DNA of 64,000 nucleotides. It comes from Charina bottae (Eukaryota; Chordata; Lepidosauria; Squamata; Charinaidae). The notes under the pieces are model-generated. The model was not told the DNA's origin and searched no databases. It saw nothing but the letters and a program-made list of their open reading frames with translations. Position 1 is the first letter of the stretch; the number at the start of each line of letters is the position of its first letter. The stretch spans positions 6,389,501-6,453,500 of the forward strand of contig JALMGJ010000020.1 of assembly GCA_023362775.1 (NCBI GenBank). The letters run 5' to 3'. Position numbers and translations under genes: made by a program. This document shows, piece by piece, positions 32,604 to 44,224 of the stretch.

Positions 32604-33396
32604 AATGGGTCCTGCCTCCCTGCAGAGTGGGTCAGCATATGAGAATCTCAGGGCCACCGGGGCATGATCTGACCATGACAATGGGGACAGATGTAGCTCT
32701 CCCCCCAGATCACATTGCCACTGCTCCGACAAGAAAACCAAGTCCAGGGTGAGGCCACTGTCTTGAGTCGGGTCCCGAATAATCTGGACCAGGCTGATGG
32801 CTGCCATGGTAGCCATGAACTCCCGAGCCACCTCCGAGGCACGTCCCAGGGACGGCAAGTTGAAGTCCCCCAGAACCATAAGCCTGGGGAATTCCACCAC
32901 CAGCCCCGAGATGGCCTCCAGCAGCTTGGGCAGGGAGGTTGCTACGCAGCAGGGAGGCTGGTACAGCAGCAACACTCCCAACTGCTCTCGGGAGCCCAAC
33001 TTGAAAAACGGTCTCACACCTGGCCACTTGTGGAGCAGTGCCCCTGAAGGCCACTAGAGATTCTCGGATGACAACTGCCACCCCTCCTCCCCTACCCCGG
33101 TGTCTCGGCTGGTACCACACATGAAACCTGGCCGGGCACATTTCCGAGAGGGCAACCCCCCCTCCAAGGCCCAGCCAGGTCTCGGTGATACACGTCAGGT
33201 CGGCCCCCTCCTCCATGATCAAATCACATATGAGGGGGCCCTTGTTATTAACCAACCTGGCGTTAAGCAGCAGCCAGAAACCAGGGCACTTGAGGGTCTG
33301 CTGACCAAGGCCTGGGTCTGAACCCGGAGGGCCGGAACACGCCACCGGGGGCGTCTTCCCCAAAGATGGCCTGCCCTCCAGTTCCCGCCATAACAT
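32604..33396 (-). pseudogene. LINE endonuclease domain, frameshifted
   Basis: The N-terminal part (minus frame ending in 33396) reads NARLVNNKGPLICDLI and then LTCITETWL, the start of an AP-like endonuclease. It carries on to GRGGGVAVVIRESL. A frameshift at about 33010-33020 moves to the frame with VLGDFNLPS, LTLDLVF and SDHAPV, the catalytic DFN and SDH motifs. This frame ends at a TGA (32601-32603) just before the RT portion, which continues in the same frame. With one frameshift and one nonsense codon the protein is not made. Confidence 0.85.
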
Positions 33397-34644
33397 CCCT
33401 GACCCGTCACTACCTCAATAGGATAACCCGCCCCATAGCCTCCAGAGTTTCCAGGCCCAGTTGCCTCCACCACCGGACCTCTGAAAACCCTAGGTTGAAA
33501 CAAGGGTCCCCTCCCCCATGCACACATCCTCCTGTACCCAGTCAGTCTTAGGCAGGCCACCCAGTGCACCAGCTCTTGCTCTCAGCGCTGGTAGGACCTG
33601 ACCACCCCTAGACAACACTCACTGTGCCCACCTCAGCCTCTCTCACTGCTCCAAGGGGGTACCGTCCACTCCTTCCCACCACCTCTCAGGGGTGGGCACT
33701 CTTACATGCCATCACACAGCTTTGGCCTCCCCCAAGGTCTCTCACACCCATGAGGAATACCACTCTCACACCAAGGGGACCCCAACTCTCTGCCGCCTCT
33801 AATGGATGGGGGGAAGTGTCAGTCCTCCACTCCCAGGCTCATTTATCTTATTTAAAGATGTTAAAAGCCTTGGGGCCACCACGCTATCGGGTTCTGCCCC
33901 CCAATGCCAGAGCTCATCGCATTCACAGAGCTGGTCTTCACAGGGACCCGTAGTCCCCCCCAAACTCCATAGCCACCCACCAGTCCATAGACAAGGGGTC
34001 CAACCCCCCCCCACCGATTGACTAAGTCCACTGGGGTCCACTGAAGATCTGCTGCCCCCAGGCCTGCCACGTTCCACTGCTCAACTCCGAGGCCCATCGT
34101 AATCTTCCCCCTTACGAGGGACGGCGAGGTCTATCAGGACCACCAGGAAAAAGCCAGGGTCTGTAGGGGCTTGCCGGGGCTCACCGAGGATTGCAGGGGG
34201 TCCACCTGAGTCTACCAGGGTCTGTAGCAAAGCTGGGAAACATGCGCCACGGGGGTCTATCAGAGTCTGCCGCCACCACTAAGGCCCGCCGCACTCCTCC
34301 GCCCCGTTGCAAAAACTCCGGCACCAAAGGCTCCACCGCTGAACACTCCACCACTCCTCCTGGGGAGCCCAGCCGACTCCAGCGTGTCTGCCCAAGGTAA
34401 TAGGGGCTCACCGGGGGGTCACCACGGGCTGCAGGGGGTCCACCTCGGTCAGCGGAAGAGCACGCACTCTGCCGCCGCTCCGTCCAGGGGGTCCAACCGT
34501 CTCCAACTTGGCCTGAAAATCAAAAAGCCAAGGAACCCACAAAATCTCTCCCCCAGACCCCAAGCTGATGAGAAAGGGTGGGAAACGGGTTCCAAGAGAC
34601 CAGGATCATCTCCCCCCAGAGCAGCGATCAGCGACTGCTCCCGG

Positions 34645-34655
34645 TCGCCATCTTG
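34645..34655 (-). promoter_or_regulatory. YY1-like site at the LINE 5' end
   Basis: The minus strand reads AAGATGGCGAC, matching the YY1 core (AAnATGGCGnC) used in several LINE internal promoters. Its place at the very start of the element supports this as the true 5' end. Binding is inferred. Confidence 0.5.
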
Positions 34656-34660
34656 GATTT

Positions 34661-36325
34661 TACATTGATATACATAATATATTATGTTGACAAAGAGCCA
34701 GTTCTTATGCAAAAAGTGAACACACATCTGTCAAAGGTAGTAAATCTGGGATGGCACCGTCTTTCTATTATAAAACAGTAATAATTTCTGCAATGCCTTC
34801 CACTCAGTAAATCTGTAGTCCTACAGATATTGATAAATTCCAAATTTTTAATCTACAACCCCAAATCATACATCTTTAAACCATACTACTCTTGTTAAAA
34901 CCATATTAGTAAACATACGGATATTAAATAGAGAGGAAAACAGTATCATATATAAGTATTGCTTCCATCATTTTATAATTGTGGCATGAGGAAATTGACA
35001 GCCAATGCTTTTTAAATATTCTCTGAAGTGTCCATTACATATTAAAAAAAGTGTGGAATTAGTCTCACTTTAAGATAATAAGGACCATACTTAATGTTCT
35101 TTAAAACCCTTAACTACTAAGAAGTTATGTTAACTTAAACGTTAATTAATAGGTTATTACTGTGAAATCAAAAGATGTTTTAATTAATTTTAATTATACT
35201 GCCATTCTGCAGTTTCGATGGTGTTCATGTTTTGTGGATAGCCACTAGGATGCTGTTGAAGGATAATTAAAATAAATATATTGTCAGATCTCAGTATGTA
35301 TTTGCCTGTTGTACTAAACTGCCTGCAAATTACTGAATCTCTTCAGTAATTAGACAAAACGTATTCATTCTTCTTTCAAGGGCAAGATGTTGCATCCAGA
35401 ATTGCTTGATTCTGTATCATTTACTTTTGTCACTTTTCAAAACACCCCTGTTCTTTTAGCAGTAACCTGGGATATAGGAATATAGTGACATGGAATCTTT
35501 CTCGGTTAAATTTTTGTGTGACTGATTGCTTGTAAAGGAATTGGACCAAGACTGTTAAAAATAAAGGAAATATTTGGGGGATGCTGCTGTATCTACTGAG
35601 GATGTGTATAGATTTTCTTTATGGAATTCCACTGGAAGGAAAAGTTCTGAAGAAGTATGTTCCTTATATGTCCTACAGCATCTGAGTGGAAGCTATACCT
35701 CACAAAAGTATTTTTACTGTGATAATATATGAAGCAGCTGATAAAAATCCACATAGGTTGGTCTTGGCCCAAAAGAGGTATAAAAATAAGCAAAATTATC
35801 ATGTATTTTCAGATATTAACTTGTCAAGTTTTACCCTTTACCTCATAATTGCACATTTTTATAGAGGTTGGTATCTGTGTCTGTGTATCCATATCTTTAT
35901 ATATGATTTAATTTATTTAGTATAACTGGAACACACTGGAAGAGAAATTGCATGGTCTTCCCAAATATTTGTCATGCCACATCTCATGAACCAGAGGCTT
36001 ATAGCCATTTACTCTTTAAAAAGTCACTGAATTCGTTTCCCCAAAATGAGTGCCTATATTGATCTTCAGTCATCTCAAAAACCATAGAAAGGAATACAGA
36101 TAGTAATATAGGGGACTCTTGTTACCAAAATAAAGGAAGGAATCTGAGATTGAACAGAGCAAATAAATAGGGCCTAATGTTTCTTGAAAAGCATTTCATC
36201 ATGCCTCAGAAATTTCTGGCAAGTGGTTCAGGTTCTGATTGGGCAGGGTTTGTGTTGTTCACAGCAGCCACAATTTGTCACAGTTTTTGCAGTGACTGTA
36301 ACTGAAACCACGATGGGCTGCACCT
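34661..36325. other. Intergenic DNA, unassigned
   Basis: AT-rich sequence with no recognised gene or repeat. Confidence 0.4.
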
Positions 36326-36349
36326 CCTCCTCCTCCTCCTCCTCCTCAA
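36326..36349. repeat. (CCT)n trinucleotide run
   Basis: Eight CCT/CTC units. On the minus strand this would read as poly-glutamate in a chance frame. Confidence 0.85.
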
Positions 36350-37589
36350 CAAATTTAGTTGGAGCCAGGCCCATAAATAGTTGCTCTTCAGCATGCAACA
36401 GAACCCACAACTGGGACAAATGCTTCTCGGGAGGACTGTTGGGCATAATCAGGTTCAGTCTATCATACTGCATTTCCAGCATTTGCCTTCATTTTAAAAT
36501 AGTTCATGCGCCTCCCTTAGTCTTGGGCAGTGTTGAATGGAGGGGGAAAACAATATTTGTGTAGCATGGTTTCTTGCTCCAAAAGAACTCTGAATTCTAC
36601 CACATAGATTCATTTAACTGAGTTTCATCCAGAACAGAGCAACCTGTTCCTTTTACTGAGAAGCTTTTCTAAGCTTGTGGTGGTGTTCCTCCTCATTTGT
36701 TATAAGATCCCTCTCTGTGGTCTCACTAAAGCTCAGACCAGGAAACCAAGTGCAGGCAGCCATGTGTTGAGCAATGATTTTGCCTCACAATGACTGTATG
36801 ATCTGAATATGGAGGGCACTGAACCCTTTCCCATGGTCCGTTTCCTGGTCTAGATGAGGTTGGCTGCCACCTGGAACCTTTGCAGGGTGAACAGACCAAT
36901 TCAGTTGGTCTGCCTCGGCCCCTCAAGGATCTGGATGGATTGCTGGCCTTCACTGGCAAAAACTCATTGGCAACAGGAAGCAACCCAGGTTCTCAACATG
37001 ATTGTCCCTGAGTGGCCTCTCTGTGCCACTCAGGGACAATTCTCAGTCCCTTGGTATACTGAGGACCAAACAGGTATGAAACAGCAGTAGTTAACACTGG
37101 AGTGCTGGTAGAGAGAGACAAATGAATCTGACTGAGTCTACATACTGTATATGCTCAGGTTTGGGCCTTCACTGTGGCGAAAGCATCTCCTTATTGCATC
37201 AGTGGGCTTTCTTTTCATCAGTCTTCTTTAAGGATATTAACTCCCTATTAGGGAGGGATGAACAAGTAGATTCCAGCCTAGCTTCTATGTTCGTTCTGCT
37301 CAGCATTTTTCCAACAAAATTGCTCATATTCACCAAAACCTTGATTGTTCATGGGCATAATGTGATGAGGTGACTTGTGTGACATCTGGAATTCCTTTTG
37401 GCCTGTGAACTCTGATGAAATGGGCAGGGTTCTCTCTAGTATAACTTCTACCACCTCTGGACCTCTACCCTTTCTGGCTCCTTCAGGGAACAAATGGAAA
37501 CAAAGTTGGCTGGAAGTTTGTTAGCACCTCTTTATGAGAAGGATGATACCTCTAGCCTTGAAAGAGGCTGTGGTGTGCCCTATCTAAGG

Positions 37590-37592
37590 GAG

Positions 37593-37623
<31 letters not shown>

Positions 37624-37630
37624 CACACAC
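37590..37630. repeat. (CA)n microsatellite
   Basis: About 20 AC units with one AAAC interruption. Confidence 0.9.
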
Positions 37631-38404
37631 GGATCCTGCCATATTTGTCAACCATTATCGAGTTTCCACCTTTTCTTGGAGGGAGGGTGGTAGGAAATCA
37701 ATGACAAAATATCCTAGAGAAATCATCTGGACTACTATCAATCAGGATTGATGCCTTGGCATGGGACAGAAACAGAATTGGTTGTGCTGGTCAATTACCT
37801 TTGTTGGGACCTAGGGGGATAGGGCACCTATTCTGGCCCTAAAAGACTACTCAATTACTTTTGATAGCATTGATCATGGAATCTTTCTGGACTGCCTCTA
37901 GGGGACTTAAAGTGGTTCCACTCCTACCTTAGCAGGTGGTCCAGTCGGTGGTGATTTGGGAGAAAGGTCAGCCTCATGGCCCTTCATACATATAGTGCTC
38001 CAAGTATTGGTCTTTCCCTCCATTGCTTAACTGTTCAAAACTGTTGGGAGAATTTATCTGTCAGTTTGTAGACCTGTGTTTTATGTATGCTGATGATACC
38101 CAGCTCTATGTTGCCACCCTGGGCTGTACCAATGATGTAGAAGGCTTATCCTGATGTCTAAAAGTTGTAGGTTGGAATAAAACAGGTTGAGATTGAACTC
38201 AAGCAAGATGGAGTTGCTGTTTTTCCATCAAATTTCTCGGTCAATACCTGTATTGACTCTCAGTGTGGGGTGGTAGGTCCATGACTTGGAAATCCTCCTG
38301 GACTCACAGCTACTGCTGAATGGGCAGGGGGAGGCCATCAGCAAGAGGGAGGAGATTGCCCAGCTTCTGTTGGGCACCAGTTGCAACCTGTAGGGACTAA
38401 GGAA

Positions 38405-38640
38405 GATGTTGTTGTTGTTTATTCGTTCAGTCGCTTCCGACTCTTCATGACTTCATGGACCAGCCCACGCCAGAGCTTCCTGTCGGCCGTCGCCATCTCC
38501 AGCTCCACCATGGTCGAGTCCGTCACCTCCAGAATATCATCCACCCATCTTGCCCTTGGTCGGCCCCTCTTCCTTTTGCCTTCCACTTTCCCTAGCATCA
38601 GCTTCTTCTCCAGGGTATCCTGTCTTCAAGGAAGATGACC
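38405..38640 (-). mobile_element. BovB/RTE LINE 3' end
   Basis: GTTGTTGTTTATTCGTTCAG then CGCTTCCGACTCTTCATGAC, CATCCACCCATCTTGCCC and GGTCGGCCCCTCTTCC. This is the complement of the BovB 3' coding end and tail. It is inserted in the L2-like relic and ends in a GTT-repeat tail at the left. Confidence 0.85.
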
Positions 38641-38855
38641 TTCATGGAAATATGCAATAACCATTACCTAGGCCAAGGGGGCTGAAACATTTTTTAAGCC
38701 TTGAGAAAAAAGATAGCATTTGGAAGAGACTCAGGCAGACGCCTCCCTGATTCTCTGGAGTATAAGAAGTGGTGGAGGGAAGCACGACGCAATCATATTT
38801 GCAGGATTCTGTTACTATAACTGTTACGGAATGTGTCTCTGAAGTGGGGGGTGAT

Positions 38856-38937
38856 GTGGGTTTCAGCGGTGCCGCTGGTTCTCGGGAAGGAATGTGCTCC
38901 CTCCTTCCTGAGAACCAGCAGCACCGCCGAAATCCAC
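38856..38937. repeat. Inverted repeat, 36-bp arms
   Basis: Arms 38856-38891 and 38902-38937 match at 32 of 36 positions around a 10-base loop. All four differences are transitions. The arms include CGCTGGTTCTC/GAGAACCAGC. No target duplication was identified. Confidence 0.75.
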
Positions 38938-39421
38938 CACAATAACCATTCTCAATACAAGTAGTTCTAGTCTTCCTGTAGAGTTGATTTCTTGGTCTGG
39001 TCTAGATAGTGGGGTTGATACAATCCCAGCTGGATTGTGAGAATCTTACAATAGTGACTTTTGCCCTCATCATTTATCAGCTAGGCTATTGCAATGCACT
39101 GTACCTAGGGCTGCCTTTGGAGACCACCCAAAACTGCAAAATTGGTGCAAAATGCTGGTTCCTGGTGGGTATTACACACAAAAACACATTACACCTGTGC
39201 ATCGGACCCTTCATTGGTTACCAGTAGGTTTCTGGGTACAACTCAAAGTGGTAGTTTTGAACTGTAAAGTTCGATATTGCTTGCCATCTACAGTAGATAC
39301 TTGCAGATACTTGCAGGACCACTTTCCCTTACCTGAATTAGCTCATCCAGTATGTTCTTCCCAGGAGAAACTTTTGGGCATACTCCACTTTCACTGAACA
39401 GAAGCCAGAAGGTGCTGTTTC

Positions 39422-39768
39422 TCAATTTATTTATTTAATTTTTATCCCGCCTTTATTATTTTTATAAATAACTCAAGGAGGCGAACATACCTAATACTCC
39501 TTCCTCCTCCTCTTTTCCCCACAACAACAACCCTATGAGATGAGTTGGGCTGAGAGTGACTGGCCCAAGGTCACCCAGCTGGCTTTCATGCCTGAGGCGG
39601 GACCAGAACTCTCAGTCTCCTGGTTTGCTATTGGCTCCTTCCTAGGGCTGAGAGACAGGGACTGGCCCAAGGTCAACCAGCCGGCTTTCATGCCTGAGGC
39701 GGGACTAGAACTCTCAATCTCCTGGTTTCTAGCCCAGCACCTTAACCACTAGCCCAAACTGGCTCTCT
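39422..39768 (-). mobile_element. Dimeric tRNA-derived SINE, copy 1
   Basis: In sense (minus) orientation the first unit begins GAGCCAGTTTGGGCTAGTGG and runs to CAGCCCTAGGAAGGAGCC. It then switches at AAACC (39621-39627) into a second unit, GGAGACTGAGAG..., which ends with GCCTTGAGTTATTTATAAA-type tail sequence. The first unit carries the start of the BovB-tailed SINE seen at 56292. The same junction occurs at 53770. It is inserted in the L2-like relic. Confidence 0.82.
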
Positions 39769-40702
39769 CTCTCTACAATTGCTGCTCTTGTGGAATCCCC
39801 TCCCTTTAGAATTAAGATTTGCTCCATTCTGCCTAATATTCAGGAAGCTATTGAATATGGAACTTTTCTGAAGAGAGTTTGGTTGAATAGCTTGTTGTCA
39901 CAATCTAATTGATTTCACTTTGAATTACATTGTTTTATTCGTTGAAATTATTTTATTTGGTTTTATTAAGTTTTTTTTATTTTTCATTACTTCAGTTTTA
40001 TAATTTAGCCTTGTACTGTTGTAACTTTGATGAGTTATTGGCTGTTTTAATATATTTATTGTGGGTGTTTTTAATGTTATGGCTGGTTTTGTGGATTGTT
40101 TTATAAGCCACCATGGGTCTGTATTGATTCAGCAACATACTAGTAGAATCAATAAAGAAGTACCTGTAGTGCTATGCCTAGTGTCAGGCCAATGCCCACA
40201 CTTCTAAGAGTATGGGGCAAGTGTTTGGGCATTAAGCAGTGGTTGTTCCAGACCTCCTGGGGCTCATGCTACATCCCTTTCTATAAATTAGGTAGTATCA
40301 GACTCTTGGAGAGGGAACAACCTGCTCGGAAGTTTTATGAGTCTGAACAAGTCAGTGTGACCTCAGTTGTTCCCACTTTGAAATTACTATCTATAGATAG
40401 TGGGTTAGGTAATCTCCTTAATGAGTCCCAGTTGTATAGGTACACTGGTATACAGTTTCTGAATTGGACAGGATTTTCTGAGAAGTAGAAACCTTGTCAA
40501 AAGTGTGCATACACCAGCTAGGATTTATTTCATGTACTGCATATATTTCTACGCCTTATTCTCAAGGTCCTAATCACAGCAACAACTCCTGCATCAGAAA
40601 ATGAATGGCTTTGACTACAATGTCATGTACATTTATCAGGAAATAAGCCTTATTGAACTCAAGGTACCAGTTTCCTAACTTACTTCATAATCTCAGAAAA
40701 GC

Positions 40703-41030
40703 TAAAGTAAAGGTAAAGGTTTCCCCTGCACAGTCGTGTCCGACTCTAGGGGCCGGTGCTCATCTCCGTTTGTTAGCTGAAGAGCCAGCGCTGTCCGAAG
40801 ATGCTTCCGTGGTCATGTGGCCGGCATGACGCGCGTGGAACACTGTTACCATCCCACCAAAGTGGTACCTATTTATCTACTTGCATTTGCATGCTTTCGA
40901 ATTGCTAGGTTGGCAAGAGGTGGGGTGAGTGCGGGAGCTCACTCCATCACACGGCGCTCAGGTCTCGAACCTCTGAATTTGCGACCTTTCGATCGACAAA
41001 CCTGGCGTCTTAACCGCTGAGCCATCAAAC
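40703..41030 (-). mobile_element. tRNA-derived SINE, Sauria type
   Basis: Starts AAAGGTAAAGGTTTCCCC on the + strand and ends in GCTGAGCCATC, with GGGGCCGGTGCTCATCTCCG and a degenerate B box between. It is the complement of the 44438 copy. Target duplication not certain. Confidence 0.85.
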
Positions 41031-41149
41031 AACTAAAATATAAAAATGCACCCTATTTCATAAATGTTTAGTAGATTTTGAAACACAGGTAATGCACAGA
41101 ATGAAAAACAATTAAAAATCTGAAATTTTAAATAAATTCCTGTTCACGT

Positions 41150-41228
41150 TCAAACTATTGTAAACTGCCCAGAGTCACTTGGAGTTGGGTGGCATATAAA
41201 TTTAATAAATTATTATTATTACTATTAA
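41150..41228 (+). mobile_element. LINE 3' terminal fragment
   Basis: GTAAACTGCCCAGAGTCACT then GGGTGGCATATAAATTTAAT and ATT repeats. This is the sense-strand 3' end of a CR1/L2-type LINE. Confidence 0.6.
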
Positions 41229-41638
41229 AGTAGCTTAAACCAATTTATAAAAAAAATTAAAACATGAATAAGGAGTTTGTAATAAGACTTATAAACTCCT
41301 GGAAGATTATGAGAGTTAAGACTTGATTAGACTCTAAAAATAAGTGATTTAGACATATGCAGTATTTGTTGTTAACATTTCAAACCTATTTTTTCATAAT
41401 GAAAAGCAATTGCAAAGTAATAGAAATGGATATTGTAAAACAGTGAAAAGCCAAATGTCTTATATTTTATCAGGAGAATCTTATTCTTTAGCCTATGAAG
41501 AAGGTTCTCACTGGCCAAAATAGACTTTTCTTTTGTAAGGCTCCTTATTTGTTGATTAAAAAAAAATTCTGTCATCTTAAGGTTTTGCTGCTTTCTTTTC
41601 CCTTCATCACAGTTCAGCAAATGCTTTATTGTACCAAT

Positions 41639-41696
<58 letters not shown>

Positions 41697-41742
41697 CATA
41701 CATACATACATACATACATACATACATACATACATACATACA
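41639..41742. repeat. (GATA)n(CATA)n microsatellite
   Basis: About 14 GATA units followed by about 11 CATA units. GATA/CATA tracts of this kind are common in squamate genomes. Confidence 0.95.
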
Positions 41743-42250
41743 GTACATACCTGCAGCTCATATAAATGGCTGCCTAATTTTGCCCAGGGATATTTTCAAG
41801 CATTACTTTGCACTGTTTCACATGTTCTGGAGTTTTGCTGCTGTTGTCTCACCAACCACGCTTATGGAAGATATTTATTTTATTTATATTTCGTTTATAG
41901 CACTCAGCTCGTGCAACTTCATTTGTATAGCAGTGTATAAAAATACAAAGTTATATATTGATCTGATTCAGCATGGCAATTTGTTATCAAGGACAATCTA
42001 ATTCGAGTTTTTTATAATAATAGCCTTTAGGCTGCAAAAATATTAATGGAATCACTAAATCTAGATCGCTAAAGAAGAAGTACCTTGAGAAGCAGTGGAT
42101 GAAAATGGGATGAAAATTGCAAGTTTAAGAATGGTCTCAGAATTCCTTAATTGAGAATTCTCATGTTTCGTCCATACACCAAGAACATGCAAATATATTT
42201 TTTGTGGAAGCTTCTCAACTTTATTTAATGTGTTGTCTTCTGTGTTCTTT

Positions 42251-42251
<1 letters not shown>

Positions 42252-42334
<83 letters not shown>

Positions 42335-42337
42335 TGT
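42252..42337. repeat. (TC)n(TG)n(CGTG)n microsatellite
   Basis: A TC run of about 20 units, then TG units and five GCGT units. Open frames over it are low-complexity artefacts. Confidence 0.95.
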
Positions 42338-43038
42338 ATATCTCTCATTCAGTCTGCAGAGGCTGCCTTCATCCTATTTTGAGTGCTGCCTTATTCTCTA
42401 AGATTTATAGTTTCAGTCTTAGCTGATGTACATCTTCTACTGATGACCTCAGAATTCATAAGATACACGAGAAGCAGAATGACATTCTTAAGCTACATGC
42501 CTTTTGCCTCCATTGCTAAATAAGGTGTTTGGGATGGGCACTTCAAGAAGGTTAACAAGCCAACATGCAATAGGACTAAAGACATGAAGCTGGCTTCCAA
42601 AAGCATTTTAAAAAAATATGTTAAGCTGTTCAGCTTATGTATTTCATGCATTTTCCAGAAACAAGGAGGAATCATCAATAAAATAATGAGAAGAACTAAC
42701 CTCCATCCCATTCAGGAAAGTAGTTAAGGCACCTTTCATCTGCCAAGACTGTTGGGGAAAGGAGTGATTAATTCCCATCCTGCATTTTCCTTAGGAATAT
42801 GGGAACTAAATGTCCCCTTCTCTAGAGCAAGGAATGTAGATATTTGCCATGGAGCCAAGTTTTCCTTACCTTTTCTACTGTCGTGGCAGTGATTTGTTGA
42901 AAGCAAGGAGACCTCTTAAAAAGATGTGGCTACTCCTTCCCACCTCATACATGCTCACCAGCACTGCCACCTGGAGTAGAAGGTAGCCAAATTTTGCCAT
43001 TTACTCTTGCCATTTAATTTACATTTCAGTTTCTAGGA

Positions 43039-43149
43039 CAGTGTTTCTCCACCTTGTCAACTTTAAGATGTGTGGATTTCAACTCCCAGAATTCCCCAGC
43101 CAGCATTGAAGTCCACACATCTTAAAGTTGACAAGGTGGAGAAACACTG
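43039..43149. mobile_element. hAT-type palindromic MITE, family B, copy 3
   Basis: 111 bp from CAGTGTTTCTCCACC to GGTGGAGAAACACTG. The arms are inverted copies with CTTAAAGTTGACAAGG at the right. The flanking duplication is TTCTAGGA/TTCTAGGG (7 of 8). Confidence 0.88.
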
Positions 43150-43744
43150 TTCTAGGGCTTTTCATCATTTTTGCATCATTTCCAAACATTTACCTCATTT
43201 TTCCTTAGCAAGGCATAAAAGAGCAAATGACAATAATAATACCATTAAAACTCTTAGAAATGTACAACAGAGTTTAAAACAGTGATCTAAAGACATGCAA
43301 TAACCAATGTTAGCATTTCATTCCACTTCACTCCCAAACTAATGATGAACGTATAAGAGTTCCAGTTTCTGGAACCTGCCCTGATATCAAAATTTTACAC
43401 TATAGTTATGTGAAAGCCCTATGGAATTTATTAGCTGTAAGCTGTTCATGGTAGAGAGGGGTGGTTTAAAACAGATCTTACTATGTCTCAGTTGTATTCT
43501 GGGTGGAAGTAGTCTGGTAGGGAAGCTCTGTAGCAAGTGCATGGACTGTGGAGCATTGCAGCTGCAAGAATCTGAACTGTTTGAAGAATTACAAAACGGA
43601 TTATTATTTTTAAACATACAGAGAGGGCAAATCTACCAGAATTAGCATTATGCATGGTAATCCTCAGATTTTAAATCAGCCAGTGAGAACTATCTCATGG
43701 GGCTTATCAAGCTAAACCTTTTCCTCTTTGAAGAGTTCAGCGAA

Positions 43745-43842
43745 TTGAGAATTACACACACACACAAACACATGTGTTGTTGAGTGATGATCTCTCCAAA
43801 AGTGTAAAAAGATATAAATTATTATTATTATTATTATTATTT
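43745..43842. repeat. Short (CA)n and (ATT)n runs
   Basis: A CA run near 43754-43775 and eight ATT units at 43819-43842. Confidence 0.8.
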
Positions 43843-43879
43843 ATTAATCTCCCCCCTCTATACATATTCACACACACAC

Positions 43880-44015
43880 GCATACTGTATTTGATCAACT
43901 CAAGGCGGCAAACATACCTAATATTCCTGCCTCCTATTTTCCTCACAACAACCCTGTGAGGTAAGTTGGGCTGAGAGGTAGTGATTGGTCCAAAGTCACC
44001 CAGCTGGCTTTTATG
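43880..44015 (-). mobile_element. Partial tRNA-derived SINE
   Basis: CAACTCAAGGCGGCAAACAT, then CCTCACAACAACCCTGTGAGG, GTTGGGCTGAGAG and CACCCAGCTGGC. This is the 3' half of the SINE family at 10128 on the opposite strand, truncated at its 5' end. Confidence 0.7.
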
Positions 44016-44224
44016 TTGCTGCTACTAATTTCTTAGTTACATGTAATAGTTGCTTCTTTTGTTTTTATTTATTTTGGAGAGAGAGAGAGATCTTTATTCA
44101 CTTGATTTGTTTTTGTTTATTTAGCCACAGTATATATGTAAGGTCAAAATATATATCATTGAGGCACTTTTCAGAATTTAAACACCTTCCTTAAAAAAAA
44201 AATCTTTGAAACATGTTTGAAGTG

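Larger units (their letters stand above)
30010..34660 (-). mobile_element. Near full-length L2/CR1-clade LINE
   Basis: About 4.65 kb in antisense. From its 5' end at about 34660 it has a GC-rich leader, then an AP-type endonuclease (33396 to about 32640), a reverse transcriptase (32600 to 30735) and a 3' UTR with CCATCTCCCCCC...GGGGGACTCTGGGCAG at 30040-30070. At the extreme 5' end the minus strand reads CCAAGATGGCGACCGG, a YY1-type motif common in LINE promoters. No poly-A is present; the tail is GTTT/ATT-type. A MITE at 30486-30734 interrupts the last codons. No clear target duplication was found. Confidence 0.85.
36580..40165 (+). mobile_element. Old L2-like LINE relic, interrupted
   Basis: RT landmarks survive on the + strand. 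TFDSIDHGI is near 37855-37885 and YADDTQLY near 38085-38110. IEL(N)SSKMELL-type text is near 38190-38220, and TFALIIYQLGYCNALYLGLP is at 39058-39118. The 3' UTR ends near AATCAATAAAG at 40148-40158. Later insertions split it: a BovB fragment (38405-38640) and a dimeric SINE (39422-39768). Stops and shifts are frequent. The 5' limit is uncertain. Confidence 0.7.

Noticed and set aside
36228..36482. Frame with a glutamate run on the minus strand
   Set aside because: The run comes from a CCT repeat; no other coding support.
42061..42401. Open frames over the TC/TG repeat
   Set aside because: Low-complexity translations (RERERE, SLSLSL) of a microsatellite.
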